Shown here one piece after another: positions 11,801 through 22,238 of a DNA stretch of 64,000 bases (its first letter is position 1; each line of letters begins with the position of its first letter). The position numbers were made by a program, and so were the translations under genes. The notes beneath the pieces are model-generated. The model did not search any database. It worked only from the letters and a program-made list of their open reading frames with translations, and was not told where the DNA came from. Origin of the DNA: Aricia agestis (Eukaryota; Arthropoda; Insecta; Lepidoptera; Lycaenidae); contig NC_056415.1 of the NCBI RefSeq assembly GCF_905147365.1, positions 11,922,001 through 11,986,000 on the forward strand. The letters run 5' to 3'.

Positions 11801-14800
11801 AATGTACTTGATAAACAAGCCGTCCGCTAAGCTGGTTGACAGTCCAGCTTTTATAACTTAAAGATTAGTATCGTAGAAAGTAGCGGTTAGTGTAAAAAAA
11901 AACGTTCATTCATAAACGTTCTGTTTACGCTAACCGTCAATTTCTAGGATAAATAATCTTTAAGTACAATAGTTAGTAAAACAAATCATAAAAGTTTAAC
12001 TGAAGTTCTACTATACTAGACAATTCAAGTCACATTCAAGAAATAGAATTCAAATCTTTACCATCAATCAACTTACAATTAGGTACAACTTATGACTGAA
12101 TCAATAACTTGGCTATCGTTTTGATAGCATTTTTTGAAATAGTAAAAAGTATTCGAGTAATGTCTATGGTATAACATTAAGTATTACCAGGCCAGAGCCA
12201 GTCACCGGCGGGCATCTTAGCGCGCACCTCGACGCGACCGTAGCGGAAGCTGAAGGAGTCGACGGTGCGGATGCGCGCGCTCTTGACAGGGTTGAGCACG
12301 TGGGACCACGTGCCCTGACGCTCGCAGCCGTACCATTGTGGGTTCGTGCATCTGGAATAACGGGAACCGTTAGGGTCAGAAGTAAGCAATAACGACATAC
12401 GCTAAGATGTTTGATTACAAAATTTCAATATGAAGTGGTGACATTATACTGGACATTTTAATTTAGTATTGCTGTTAAACAGCCCTGGATTTATAAATGG
12501 GCCGTATAGGCGGCAGCGTCCTGGGGGGCAACAGATTTCGTTCATGGGGCGGTGGGAATGGAGTGGCCTAAACTCATAAAAAACATAAATCCGGAGCACA
12601 GCATCATTAAGTCGCTTAATAAACAGCAGTTTATTAAGCGACTTAATGACGCCAAGCCGTGTCACGTCTCGTTGCACTGTGATTGACTCTTGGGGTTCTA
12701 CATATGTTTCGAGTACGTGCTTCTGAACATAGATAGTCTTTTACTGCCGCACTCAGAGTGGAACATTAATTACTTAAATGCTTAAAGTATGTAATAAATT
12801 CAAAATTTTGACATAAGCCCCATACATTATCTGTCAAACTCTCCATTAAATTGAAGGTTAATCGTAATTAAATGTCTCTGAGTACGGCGCGGTGGTAAGA
12901 CTTTTAATTATTACTTAACTAGCTGTCCCGGTGAACTTCGTGTCACTTAAAAACCTTCTCTGGACTTCTACGAATATTTTAAGACTAAAATTAGCCCAAT
13001 CCTTTCAGCCGTTCTCGAGTTTTGCGCTTAGCAACACATTCAGCGACTCATTTTTATATTATAGACTAGCTGTCCCGGTGGACTTCGTGTCACTTAAAAA
13101 CCTTCCCTGGACTTCTGCGAATATTTTAAGACTAAAATTAGCCCAATCCGTTCAGCCGTTCTCGAGTTTTGCGCTGAGCAACACATTCAGCGACTCATTT
13201 TTATATTATAGATTCGTAATTCATTTATTCAGTTGGTGAGGCAATAAGGTGAGGTGTTCTTCATTCACGATGAAATGGACTCAAATGCATGCACACTGCT
13301 TTTTATTATTTTTAACTGTGCATTTAAATTAGTGTATAGGTAGTATCATAATATTTTATTATCATTTTATATGGACTATGTGTCTGAAATAAACGATTTC
13401 AATTTGAATGTAAATATGCGTAGGTATTTAAAATTATTTTGATTTTAAAATTTATCGTTAAGATACCTACAGATATTGCTATCTTAAAAACTTTGTACCA
13501 AATATTGTTTATGCAATAAGTAAGTGATTTAGTTGATAATTTTATAACGTATTCTAAAAATAATCTCCACGTTTATCAAATGATTTCGTTTTGAGGATTT
13601 GTTTTGATCGGCTTTAAAACTCTACAATTATTTAGATATGCAAGGTAACTACAACTTTATTACTTATTTGCATCCGGCATGTTTGCGGAGGCGCGCGTTG
13701 ATGACTTTTATGCAAACGTTAGAAAAAGATGCGCATCGTTGATGAACAGGCTCCAGGCAAGCCCCAACACTATCATAAGCGCGTTGGCATGCAGGTGGGA
13801 CTCCCCACTGCAGCGGCTTTGGATAGGCCTGCATGCGCCTCAAGCTAGGTGCAAATTATTATGAAATATGAAAACAACTAACCTTACTAACATAATTTTT
13901 AAGATAAAATATTGTACATAACTAACAATACTAACACTACCACTAACACTACTAACTTAGTCTAAGAAAAATTGTTACTAACTTAATAACTAATACTTAT
14001 GGATGTTTTGTCCGAAATAAATGATTATTATTATTATTTATTGTATACATTATAATAAATAATAATTAATGAACATGATATTTTGTCGACCTTTTTGTCC
14101 TTTATCTCCTCAAATGGACAATTACATCTAGGTATCTGCCTCCAAATTAGTTTATTCGTATTTGAAGAATTTAATGAATTGACAATTGAACACTATCGAC
14201 AAGGCTCCGGCTAGAGAGTTTCAGAACTTTGACATTGCGCTAGGAAGACATTGGTTGTAGAACTACGCATTCACACAGATGTGTGCAGCGGCACTGCTAA
14301 GGAATACACACTATTTTGGTTATACTTTTCAACTTATTTAGGGCTGACTGCAGGCTTAATTGAACTTGATTCATACATGTATGTAAAGCGATGAACATGG
14401 GCCCCGCCAAGCTCTACATTCTTAAACCACTACTTAGTATGGTGCTATAGTATTACCATTTACCTGTCAGCGGGGGCGCCGCCTTCGATGTTAAGGAGTC
14501 CACTGGTAAGGAAGTTGGTGCCGAACTGGTCAGCGGTGAGCGAAGGCCGGATGAACAGGCGACCGCTGTGTGCGAACGAGTTGGTCCTGTTGTTGCTGTA
14601 GTATTGGAATTCCCAGTTCTGTAAAACAATAACTTTTTAACGGCACGTTAATAAGATTTCAAGGTTTGATATAATATTATTCTCTGATTTCATAGTGATG
14701 TCATTTTAGTGAGTAAATTATAAAAATAGAGTTTGAACAATAAAAGACGAGAAGTCGTTTTTTAGGGTTCCGTACCCAAAGGGAAAAAACCGGACTCTAT

Positions 14801-15872
14801 TACTAAGACTTCGATGTCTATCTGTAATATTCTTGTGTAAGGCACTTGAAATATTCACGAAATACTCAGATGTATTTGTACTTTAATAGTAATCAATAAT
14901 AAAATTTAAATAATTTAAATAATTAAGGGGGGAATCCCATACAAAAAACACAATTTTCAGCCTAGTTTTGCTCTATTGTGGTAAGGAACCCTTCGTGCGC
15001 GAGTCTTGGCCAATTTTATATTTAAAAATAAACTAAGCAAAAGGATGATCACTTATTGATGGAATGGATTAAATGTGTCTATAATCTCTTTAATATTATG
15101 AAATCGTGAACTGATGAACGTGAACAAATGTGTAAAGTACTATGCCAAAATTATAGGCCTGCTGTCTTGGCTCTGGTCACAGCACACATAGATCAATCAA
15201 CTCGGATAGGGATTGAGCCGTTTAATATTGTTTGTATGAAACTCCCTACTACAACGCACACTAAGCGGAACCGTAACGTAATCGCCTCGCCTTGGCAGGG
15301 GACAGCGGTCGGCGAGCCGTAAGCGAGGCGTCGCGTCGCCTAGCCGTAGCCGAGTTGACGTACAGACGCTTCGGTAATACGTGCATGATGCCTGGTTAAC
15401 GGTGAGGCGAAAGGCGGTGACGATCCCTGTCCGAGTTGACATGTGTACTGTGTAACCTATAACTTTAATCGAAGAGTAAACTTTGGTCTATGGCAGTGTT
15501 TCCCAATTTGTGGTATATTATACTCGTGGTCCGCGGTGTCTTCTTTGGACCAAACATAGTTCGATTTTTTTGCTGTTTATTTTATTAAGGTGGTCCGTGA
15601 AAACTGTGCTCGACTTCCTAATGGTCCGTGGCTGAAAAAGTTGGCACTGGTCTATGAATAGTAAATATTTTGCGACTACTCACACCACCGCCAGCGAGGG
15701 TGTTCTCGTGCTGCCACTTCTCAAGATCGAACTCCTCGAACTCATCGGAGAAGATGAGGTCTCCGGAGCAGACGGTGGCGGGGGCGTGGGTGCCGCTCAC
15801 TGTTGTCACACTGGGGTTGCAAGCCCGGGACACCGCGGCCAGCGCCAGCACGAACGCTACCGTCGACCACAT
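8828..15872 (-). CDS. GH16 beta-1,3-glucanase, copy B (7 coding exons)
   Basis: Coding exons, 5' to 3' on the minus strand: 15872-15684, 14618-14464, 12351-12188, 11764-11513, 10579-10431, 10172-10071, 8944-8828; 375 aa. Exons 2-7 have exactly the lengths of copy A (155, 164, 252, 149, 102, 117) and the same phases, so the two genes are tandem duplicates. Signal peptide is residues 1-17, then Cys. The GH16 motif GEIDLVE is intact (E188, D190, E193). No CBM39 module is present. Predicted secreted endo-beta-1,3-glucanase. The exons are much richer in G/C at third positions than copy A, as often seen in strongly expressed genes (inference). An upstream in-frame Met at 15917 is less likely, because a 3' splice site falls four bases before the chosen ATG and the signal peptide starts there. 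Confidence 0.94.
9162..9470. repeat. MITE with a second MITE inserted in it
   Basis: Outer ends GGGCCTGTTTCACCACTTAC and complement, with CCGGATAGG. Nested element 9215-9388 has ends AACGGCCGTTCCCAAT. A shorter relative of the outer family precedes it at about 9058-9160, and another is at 26600-26725. Intron 6 of glucanase B. Confidence 0.75.
9531..9671. repeat. MITE, AAGCGATTATCG family
   Basis: Inverted arms with AAGCGATTATCGTAAACG flanking a centre TCATCGCTTCGCTAACGAAT; same family as the inner elements at 8530-8678 and 38658-38828. Confidence 0.7.
10885..11080 (+). mobile_element. non-autonomous Helitron relic
   Basis: Starts TCCATACTAATATTATAAAT and ends with the hairpin CGCAACGGAGTTGCG followed by GGGGTCATGTAG, a decayed CTAG end. 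Same family as 17069-17282 (intact CTAG), and fragments at about 21508-21660, 51773-51866, 62332-62480 and 63065-63165. Intron 4 of glucanase B. Confidence 0.65.
12735..12897. repeat. repeat with TGCCGCACTCAGAG ends
   Basis: A roughly 150-bp unit with inverted ends. An opposite-orientation copy is at 62130-62275, and a third at about 47130-47590 is split by a SINE. Intron 2 of glucanase B. Confidence 0.65.
12921..13212 (+). repeat. tandem duplication of a dispersed repeat
   Basis: Two units of about 147 bp start with AGCTGTCCCGGTG and end with GACTCATTTTTATATTATAG. They differ at only a few bases, so the duplication is recent. A diverged single relative is near 3290-3400. Confidence 0.75.
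13640..14045 (+). mobile_element. LINE 3' end with ORF remnant
   Basis: A plus-strand frame from 13679 reads FAEARVDDFYANVRKRCASL and later WDSPLQRLWIGLHAP, a protein end seen in lepidopteran non-LTR elements. It is followed by a 3' UTR with AATAAATG and a TTATTATTATT tail. Intron 2 of glucanase B. Confidence 0.6.
14757..15020 (+). repeat. dispersed repeat with TTCCGTACCCAAAGGG
   Basis: Second copy of the family at 6563-7008, opposite orientation. Intron 1 of glucanase B. Confidence 0.6.
15495..15645. repeat. hAT-type MITE
   Basis: Ends GGCAGTGTTTCCCAA and TTGGCACTGG with inner GGTCCGCGG / GGTCCGTGG. Fragments of the same kind are near 21112-21180 and 44103-44370. Confidence 0.5.
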
Positions 15873-16124
15873 CGTGCTAGAAGGTAAAAATATTATGGGA
15901 AATGAGAAGTGCCACAAATATTGCTAATGGAAAAAAGGCTTTGTAGCATTTTCAATAATAATAATAATTAGGTAAAGATTCTAAGTATGAATGATCTTAT
16001 GTATGAAGAAGAAAAAACGTACAATCTTTACGTGGAACTAAGCTTTGCGTCGAACTAAAGTCGAAGAATTAAAAACTGTAATTTTATTGATGATCTGAAA
16101 ACTATAATATTGAAACCATTCGAA

Positions 16125-16452
16125 TACGTGGGAGAGCCATGCTTCGGCACGAATGGGCCGGCTCGACCGCAGAAATACCACGTTCTCACAGAAAACCGGC
16201 GTGAAACAGCGCTTACGCTGTGTTTCGCCGAGTGAGTGAGTTTACCGGAGACCCAATCCCCTACCCTATTCCCTTCCCTACCCTCCCCTATTCCCTTCCC
16301 TTCCCATCCCTACCCTCCCCTAATACCTCTTAAAAGGCCGGCAACGCACCTGCAACTCTTCTGATGCTGCGAGTGTCCATGGGCGACGGAAGTTGCTTTC
16401 CATTAGGTGACCCGTTTGCTCGTTTGCCCCCTTTATTTCATAAAAAAAAAAC
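16125..16452 (+). mobile_element. SINE with GGCCGGCAACGCACC block and poly(A) tail
   Basis: Begins CGTGGGAGAGCCATGCTTCG, passes a CCCTACCCT-rich tract and ends with a poly(A) run after TTGCCCC. A closely similar full copy is at 47206-47510, and a fragment near 46490-46600. It lies in the leader intron of glucanase B. Confidence 0.8.
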
Positions 16453-16747
16453 AACAGGTTTCTATTACGGGATTGACAAGAGCACTTGGTTCCACTTTCT
16501 TCGTAGCTTTGTGCAATTATTTTTTTCTACGCTTGCAATATCTACTTTTTCTTCCATTCACAATATAAGAACCGAATACAAATTAGTTTAAGAATCGACT
16601 AAACTTTAAGTGAAGAAAAAAAAATCCTCAGAACTATGTAGCACAAGTATTTATATGTAGTCAAAAAGTGCATTAAAATTTAATATTTTAATGCACTTTT
16701 TTAATACATATAAAAGTTTACAATGCAGAATTCACTGAAATACTCAC

Positions 16748-16805
16748 CGGTCTAATGTCGGATCTAAAATGTTGTGGACAACAAGCTAGACTATCTTATT
16801 ATATA
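16748..16805 (-). promoter_or_regulatory. TATA box and non-coding first exon of glucanase B
   Basis: On the minus strand TATATAA lies at 16805-16799. About 30 bases downstream would be the transcription start, near 16774. The short leader then meets a good 5' splice site (GTGAGT beginning at 16747). The matching 3' splice site (TTCTAG) ends at 15877, leaving four leader bases before the ATG at 15872. The roughly 870-bp leader intron contains a SINE. The arrangement is inferred from sequence only. Confidence 0.55.
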
Positions 16806-17068
16806 CCCTCATTGGATCACATAATATATCTGCTGATTTGATCTTAATCCCTGATGAACCTTATCGCGTGCGGACTCAAATCGGCAGTGATTATTATAAT
16901 AGTAACCATTTATCATTTTAAGTATTTTAGAGATTATATTATATCACTGTGTGTAATTCGGTGGAAGTCTCGACTCTCGAGTAATAACAAATGTTGACCC
17001 CAAAAGACGCACTTCTAATTGTTGAATTCACTGGGTTTATGAAGAATAAAATCCCTAAGTTCATACAT

Positions 17069-17282
17069 CCATACTAATATTATAAAAGTGCAAAGATTGT
17101 TTGTCTGTCTTTCTGCCTGACTGTTACCGCTTCACGTGCAAATGATTTTCCTAAATGTTGCTTTAACCCTTTTCCCAAATTTGGTACGAAGATATTTTAT
17201 CTCGAGAAAGGACATCTAAGAATACTTTTTATACGCGAAAAATGCATGGTTCCCGCGCGATAAACGAATTCTGGCCCAGAGG
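17069..17282 (+). mobile_element. non-autonomous Helitron
   Basis: Begins TCCATACTAATATTATAAAA and ends CAGAGGAGTTCTGGGCGTCATCTAG: a short hairpin followed by CTAG, the signature of a Helitron 3' end. Confidence 0.65.
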
Positions 17283-17542
17283 AGTTCTGGGCGTCATCTA
17301 GACTAGTACGCGTATACCTACAAAAAATGCTATTTCGAACAAGTCTCGAACAAGCAAGCTAAAGCTATAATATTATCACACATGTATGACATACATGTAT
17401 AATAATGATTTAGCCCATAAACCTATAATTAAGTCTATGATTTAGCCTTAGCTTCTACATATAATATAAGTAGAGCATTTTCTGATTAAAAAATAATAAT
17501 TTCGTTTTTATATTGTACGTCACAAGTCAATATCCGGTGTAA

Positions 17543-18370
17543 TCACTGACCTCTATTAAACTAGTACGCTAGACTTACGAATTACGATACCCTTTGAAAT
17601 GACTCCTGTTTTTTGTGCCCATTTGAAGCAGAATCAGCGCCCCCATTGCGGGGGAAGAGAACTAATTAAGAGGATTCCACACCGCCATTTTTTCCATACA
17701 AACGTTGTCCCCTGTTTCCTCCCTGCTAGTAGAGTTATAATTTTTTTCCTGAATATCTACGGCCACTAATACAATGTCCCTATGTTTTCTTTTTTTTCAT
17801 AATTTAATCATTAAATAAGATATGAACGTTCAAAAACCCAAAAAAATGGCCAGATTTTCCACTGTGTTCAAACGTCCAGAAAACAGATTTGGATAGATTA
17901 TACAAAAAAAGCAAAACATAGGAACACAGTTCAAGCCTTTTTTTAATCTTTAATGAAAAAAGTACTTAAATCGGTTAAGTTTTGGAGAAGGAATCAGGGG
18001 ACAACGAATCGTTGATTTTCTGGATTTTCTGCAGTTGTCTCTATCGCGTTCTGCGGTATAGGCTTGAGGTAAGGGAGACAGCTATAGATATTACACGTAC
18101 TTTTTTTTCATTTCTCTAGCCGCTGTGGTATCCTCTTAATCTGACGTGACTTTCAAATAGCTGCTCAATCGTTTTTGGTTGTAGAAACTAGTATTAGTTC
18201 CAAGTACTCCCACTACTGCTATCAGCGCCAATATGGCGACTTTCAAACGTCAAACTAACGCCAGATTTAGTTCTCTTCCCCCGCATTGGGGGCGCTGATT
18301 CCACTTCAAATAGGCACAAAACACAGCTGGGTATCATTTAAAGTCTAGCGTACTTGTATCTTGGTCAGTG
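17543..18370. mobile_element. 828-bp DNA element with about 100-bp terminal inverted repeats
   Basis: Both ends carry CACTGACC, TACGCTAGACTT and ATCAGCGCCCCCA with GCGGGGGAAGAGAACT in inverted order. No transposase ORF is visible. A solitary end of the same family is at about 20695-20795. Confidence 0.75.
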
Positions 18371-19159
18371 GGTGTAATGCACACCTCAGAACAGGAAAAT
18401 AAGGAGAAGTGTTATGTAGCGCCGTTTATATGGAAACCTATGTCGCCGACTTCAATGACACTATATTGTCAGCATAGTGTCAACCGTACACGGTCTAGTG
18501 ATGTCCGGTCTATCTACGCTGTCGATTAATTATTATTACGACGATATGGATGTATTTTGGTAGGTATTTAAATACTAAGAATGAATAAATAATTAATATT
18601 ACAGTCTAACAAAAACAACTTAAAGGCCGAAAGGGGTTGAAATCATCCATGATTACGAAAAACTTTTACTATGGGCCCAACTCAATTCGGCAAAATAATC
18701 TGTTTGGCAATAGATCAACAAACATTCATAATATTATGAAAAACATCGGCCAAGTGCGAGTTGGTCCCGCGCACGAAAGGTTCCTTATCATAATTGAGCA
18801 AAATTAGGCAAATAATGTAAACAAAAATTTTAAATTGAATAATACAAACGCTACATATTTGTATTAAAGATTACAGACTTCCTCTCCGTAATTTAGATTA
18901 TAAATTAACAACGATTTCATACGTAGATAACTTGAAGTAGCAGTACCTATCTATAATCCATTTATTTTTACCCTTTAGTACTACGAAAAACTAAAAACAA
19001 AACTGAAGATAAGCTTCTAAAATTTAACGAAAACTTTGTTGTATTGTATTTTCTAATTTCATTTCTAATATTATCAAAGTAGTGCTACAGTGTATCGTAT
19101 TAAAGCTGAACAAGGCTGAATAAGTGTTCTGTGTGATTAGACCCTAACTAATCTCATCA

Positions 19160-19428
19160 TATAATATTATAAAGCGGAAGAGTTTGTTTGTTTGAACGCT
19201 CTAATCTCAGGAACTGCTGGTCCAATTTGAACAATTATTTCAGTGTTAGACAGCCCATTTTATATATATGTTATTACGCTGAGACTAATAGGAGCTAAGA
19301 AATAGAGGAAAATGTGAAAAAAGCGGGTGAATGTATAACGTGAAGGATTATATAGCCTATTTTTTGTGGACCAATTTGTCTGTGTAATTAGATATTTACG
19401 TGGGAGAAACCGCGCGGAAAGTCTAGTA
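19160..19428 (+). mobile_element. Helitron relic, second family
   Basis: Ends in the hairpin CCGCGCGG followed by AAAGTCTAGTA, the classic layout of a Helitron 3' end. The inner sequence includes GAACTGCTGGTCCAATTTGA. Confidence 0.6.
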
Positions 19429-19621
19429 ATAATATAAAAGTTCCCTATTTAGTTATGGATCTAGAAAGCCAATTTTTATCGATTTACTTTATCTCATTTG
19501 ATTTTCGCGATTTTGGCGCTGATTGCAGATGTGTGAGGGAAATTAACTAATTGGATAATGCGATCCATAAATAAATATGGAACGTCAATCAAATCCCCTA
19601 TATACTAAATTTCATGAAACC

Positions 19622-19831
<210 letters not shown>

Positions 19832-19865
19832 AAACTACCATTTGATCGTGATTATGTGTGGAAAA

Positions 19866-19947
19866 TTTATTTCAGGGTCTACTCTTTCTTGACAGACTGT
19901 ATATATATATATATATACATATATATACAGTCTGTCAAGAAAGAGTA
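19866..19947. repeat. foldback with TCTTGACAGACTG arms
   Basis: TACTCTTTCTTGACAGACTG and its exact complement flank a TA-rich centre; a short MITE or hairpin next to the microsatellite. Confidence 0.8.
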
Positions 19948-20400
19948 TTTTCACAGAGAACGTTTGTACACTTCAAATAGTAACGGCAAGCGGTAGTAGC
20001 AATTTTCGAACGCCAACCAGGCTTTTCAATTTTTTTCAACCATAATTCCCACTTTTTCCTTCGTCAGACGGAAACCTGTCTGTATAAAAATCGGTTATCG
20101 GAGATTTCAATACAATTATTATAGATATCGATAAGTTTTATCGACAGAAAACTCCAGCACTATTGAATTTTATTGTTTATCAACAATCGGTAAAACAAAG
20201 GTAAATATGTGGTGAATACGGTATAATAAGATTAGTGCCACATTTTTAAGTGCCTATATTATCAATAAAGGTTAATATCGTAGAAATGAGCTGTTAAAAT
20301 CACTTACTTGTGAAATGTAACCCCACATCCCTTTTTGTACCGTGTCTTACTTATCATACACCCTTTCATAGTTTAACTATGAACTACCACCACTTATATA

Positions 20401-20573
20401 TACAGGGTGTAACAACACTTTTGTATGGGCAAGGGCCCGAGCGTCACGAGTTTCCCCATACAAAAGTGAAAAAATTTTTTCGTCTTTCAGTGCTGCTACT
20501 TTCACAGGAAACTCTTTACAAGGAACGCGAACACACCCTAAAGTATTATCACTTATTTTTGTTACACCCTGTA
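20401..20573. repeat. MITE, TACAGGGTGTAAC family
   Basis: Exact terminal TACAGGGTGTAAC and GTTACACCCTGTA. A larger composite of the same family is at 44080-44838. Confidence 0.8.
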
Positions 20574-21929
20574 TAATATTATATATTACTTAATCGCGTA
20601 AAACCTTTTAAAACACTTTAAAAGCACGAAAACAATTCGAACGATTAAGCCATAGAGAATTAAAATACATACATGGTTACCAATGGTTACGTCAATTTAG
20701 TTCTCGGTCCTAATAATGGGGGCGCTGATTCCGCTTCAAATGGCACAAAAAATGTGGGTATCATAGATCCAGCGTACTTGTATAATGGAGATCAGTGTCT
20801 ATTACACGTCGTAATGTAGGTATATTCCCATAGATAAAATGTATATTTTATCTATGGGAATATACATCTATGCAAGTCAATTTCATGATGTCAGCCTGAC
20901 ATTGCACATGTACATAAAATTGTTTTTGTGAAACGTTTTTCTTTCTAATTACAATAATATAATGTGGAACTAAACATGGAAAATTATTCAAGTCAATATA
21001 TTTCTCTAGCACGGACAATGAAAATATAAGAAATAAAATTAGTTACCATTAATAATACGGTTAGTAATCCTAAAGTTTCCAGAAGGCCTAATCTAGGAAT
21101 CTCTAGGGCAGAGGTTCCCAAACTCTTTTGTTTTATAGACCACTTTCAAAATGTAGTTGGATCCGGTGGACCCCTAACAAAGCGAAATTTTTTACTTCAC
21201 TACCAATTCCTTAATCTCCTAGATATTGGCTAAGGTTCACAAACCTACCCCAATTTTTTGGTGCTCACATGAGTTGAGGAAGGATGTTTTGGGTCAGAAA
21301 AACCTCCTCGTGCCACTTCCACCCCCGGAAACCCTCCCACCCTCCATTTAGGAGAAATTTACATTTGAAATTTTCGTAATCTTGAGATAAGGTCATCTGT
21401 TTTCTGTTTTTTTTTTGTTGTTGTAATAACAATGGTTGAGTCCAAAAGACGTGCTTCCTGGTTGAATTCACGTACTTATACTGGGTTTATGAAGAATTAT
21501 TAAACTTCCGTACTAATATTATAAAAGCGAATTCGATTTGTCTTTGTCTGTCTTTCTGCCTGACTGTTACCTCTTTCCCTTTTCCCAAATATGGTATGGA
21601 GATACTATGAGTCCCGGGAAAGGACATAGAATACTTTTTATCTCGGAAAAATGTACCGAAAAAATATATGTGTGTTGAAACCCTAGTAACAACAAGTCCT
21701 TAAAGCACTGAAGTCTGAATTTTAATCTATTAGTAAATTAAAAAGTATTAACTTTATCGTATTACTATCACAGATACATAATCGGAAACGGACCTCCAGC
21801 CAGTAAAATTCAAAACTAATCTTTTAATTACTCATTGATTTGATAATAACTCTAGTACTACTATCATCATAAAAACAACACTCAGAAAACTACGCTAAGT
21901 CTATACTTATAGAAAGGAAATTGTTTCCG

Positions 21930-22172
21930 ATGGTAGATTTTCGATACACGTTATCATGTTTTTCGATTATCTACATATCTATTCAAATACTTTGTTTTCT
22001 ATTTATAGTATTAACCTGTTATTTTCATATCTATTCAGTGATAAAAATGATTATGGAAGTATGCAAGTTAGACAATAGACATCCTAGAGGCATAACTTTT
22101 ATTACAATAAAAAAAATACTAAATCCATTTTCAAATCGCCTGAAGCAGATATTACCACACCTACCTAGCTGA
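21930..22172 (+). CDS. unrecognised 80-aa membrane-type ORF upstream of MAIP1
   Basis: Starts MVDFRYTLSCFS; residues about 9-38 form one strongly hydrophobic segment (IIYISIQILCFLFIVLTCYF within it), followed by a basic tail ending in ILPHLPS. It stops 66 bases before the MAIP1 ATG and is in the same frame. I do not recognise the family. It could be a small separate protein on the same transcript, an unrelated exon, or chance, since T-rich DNA easily encodes hydrophobic runs. Confidence 0.25.
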   Translation: MVDFRYTLSCFSIIYISIQILCFLFIVLTCYFHIYSVIKMIMEVCKLDNRHPRGITFITIKKILNPFSNRLKQILPHLPS

Positions 22173-22238
22173 CGACGCTATTTATTATTTAATGTTAATC
22201 TGTTTTAGGTTTGCGCACTAAACCAATTAACTCCCAAT

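Noticed and set aside
358..15872. beta-glucan recognition (non-catalytic immune sensor) identity for the GH16 pair
   Set aside because: Those proteins carry an extra N-terminal CBM39 domain and usually lose the catalytic acids. Both genes here lack that domain and keep E-x-D-x-x-E.
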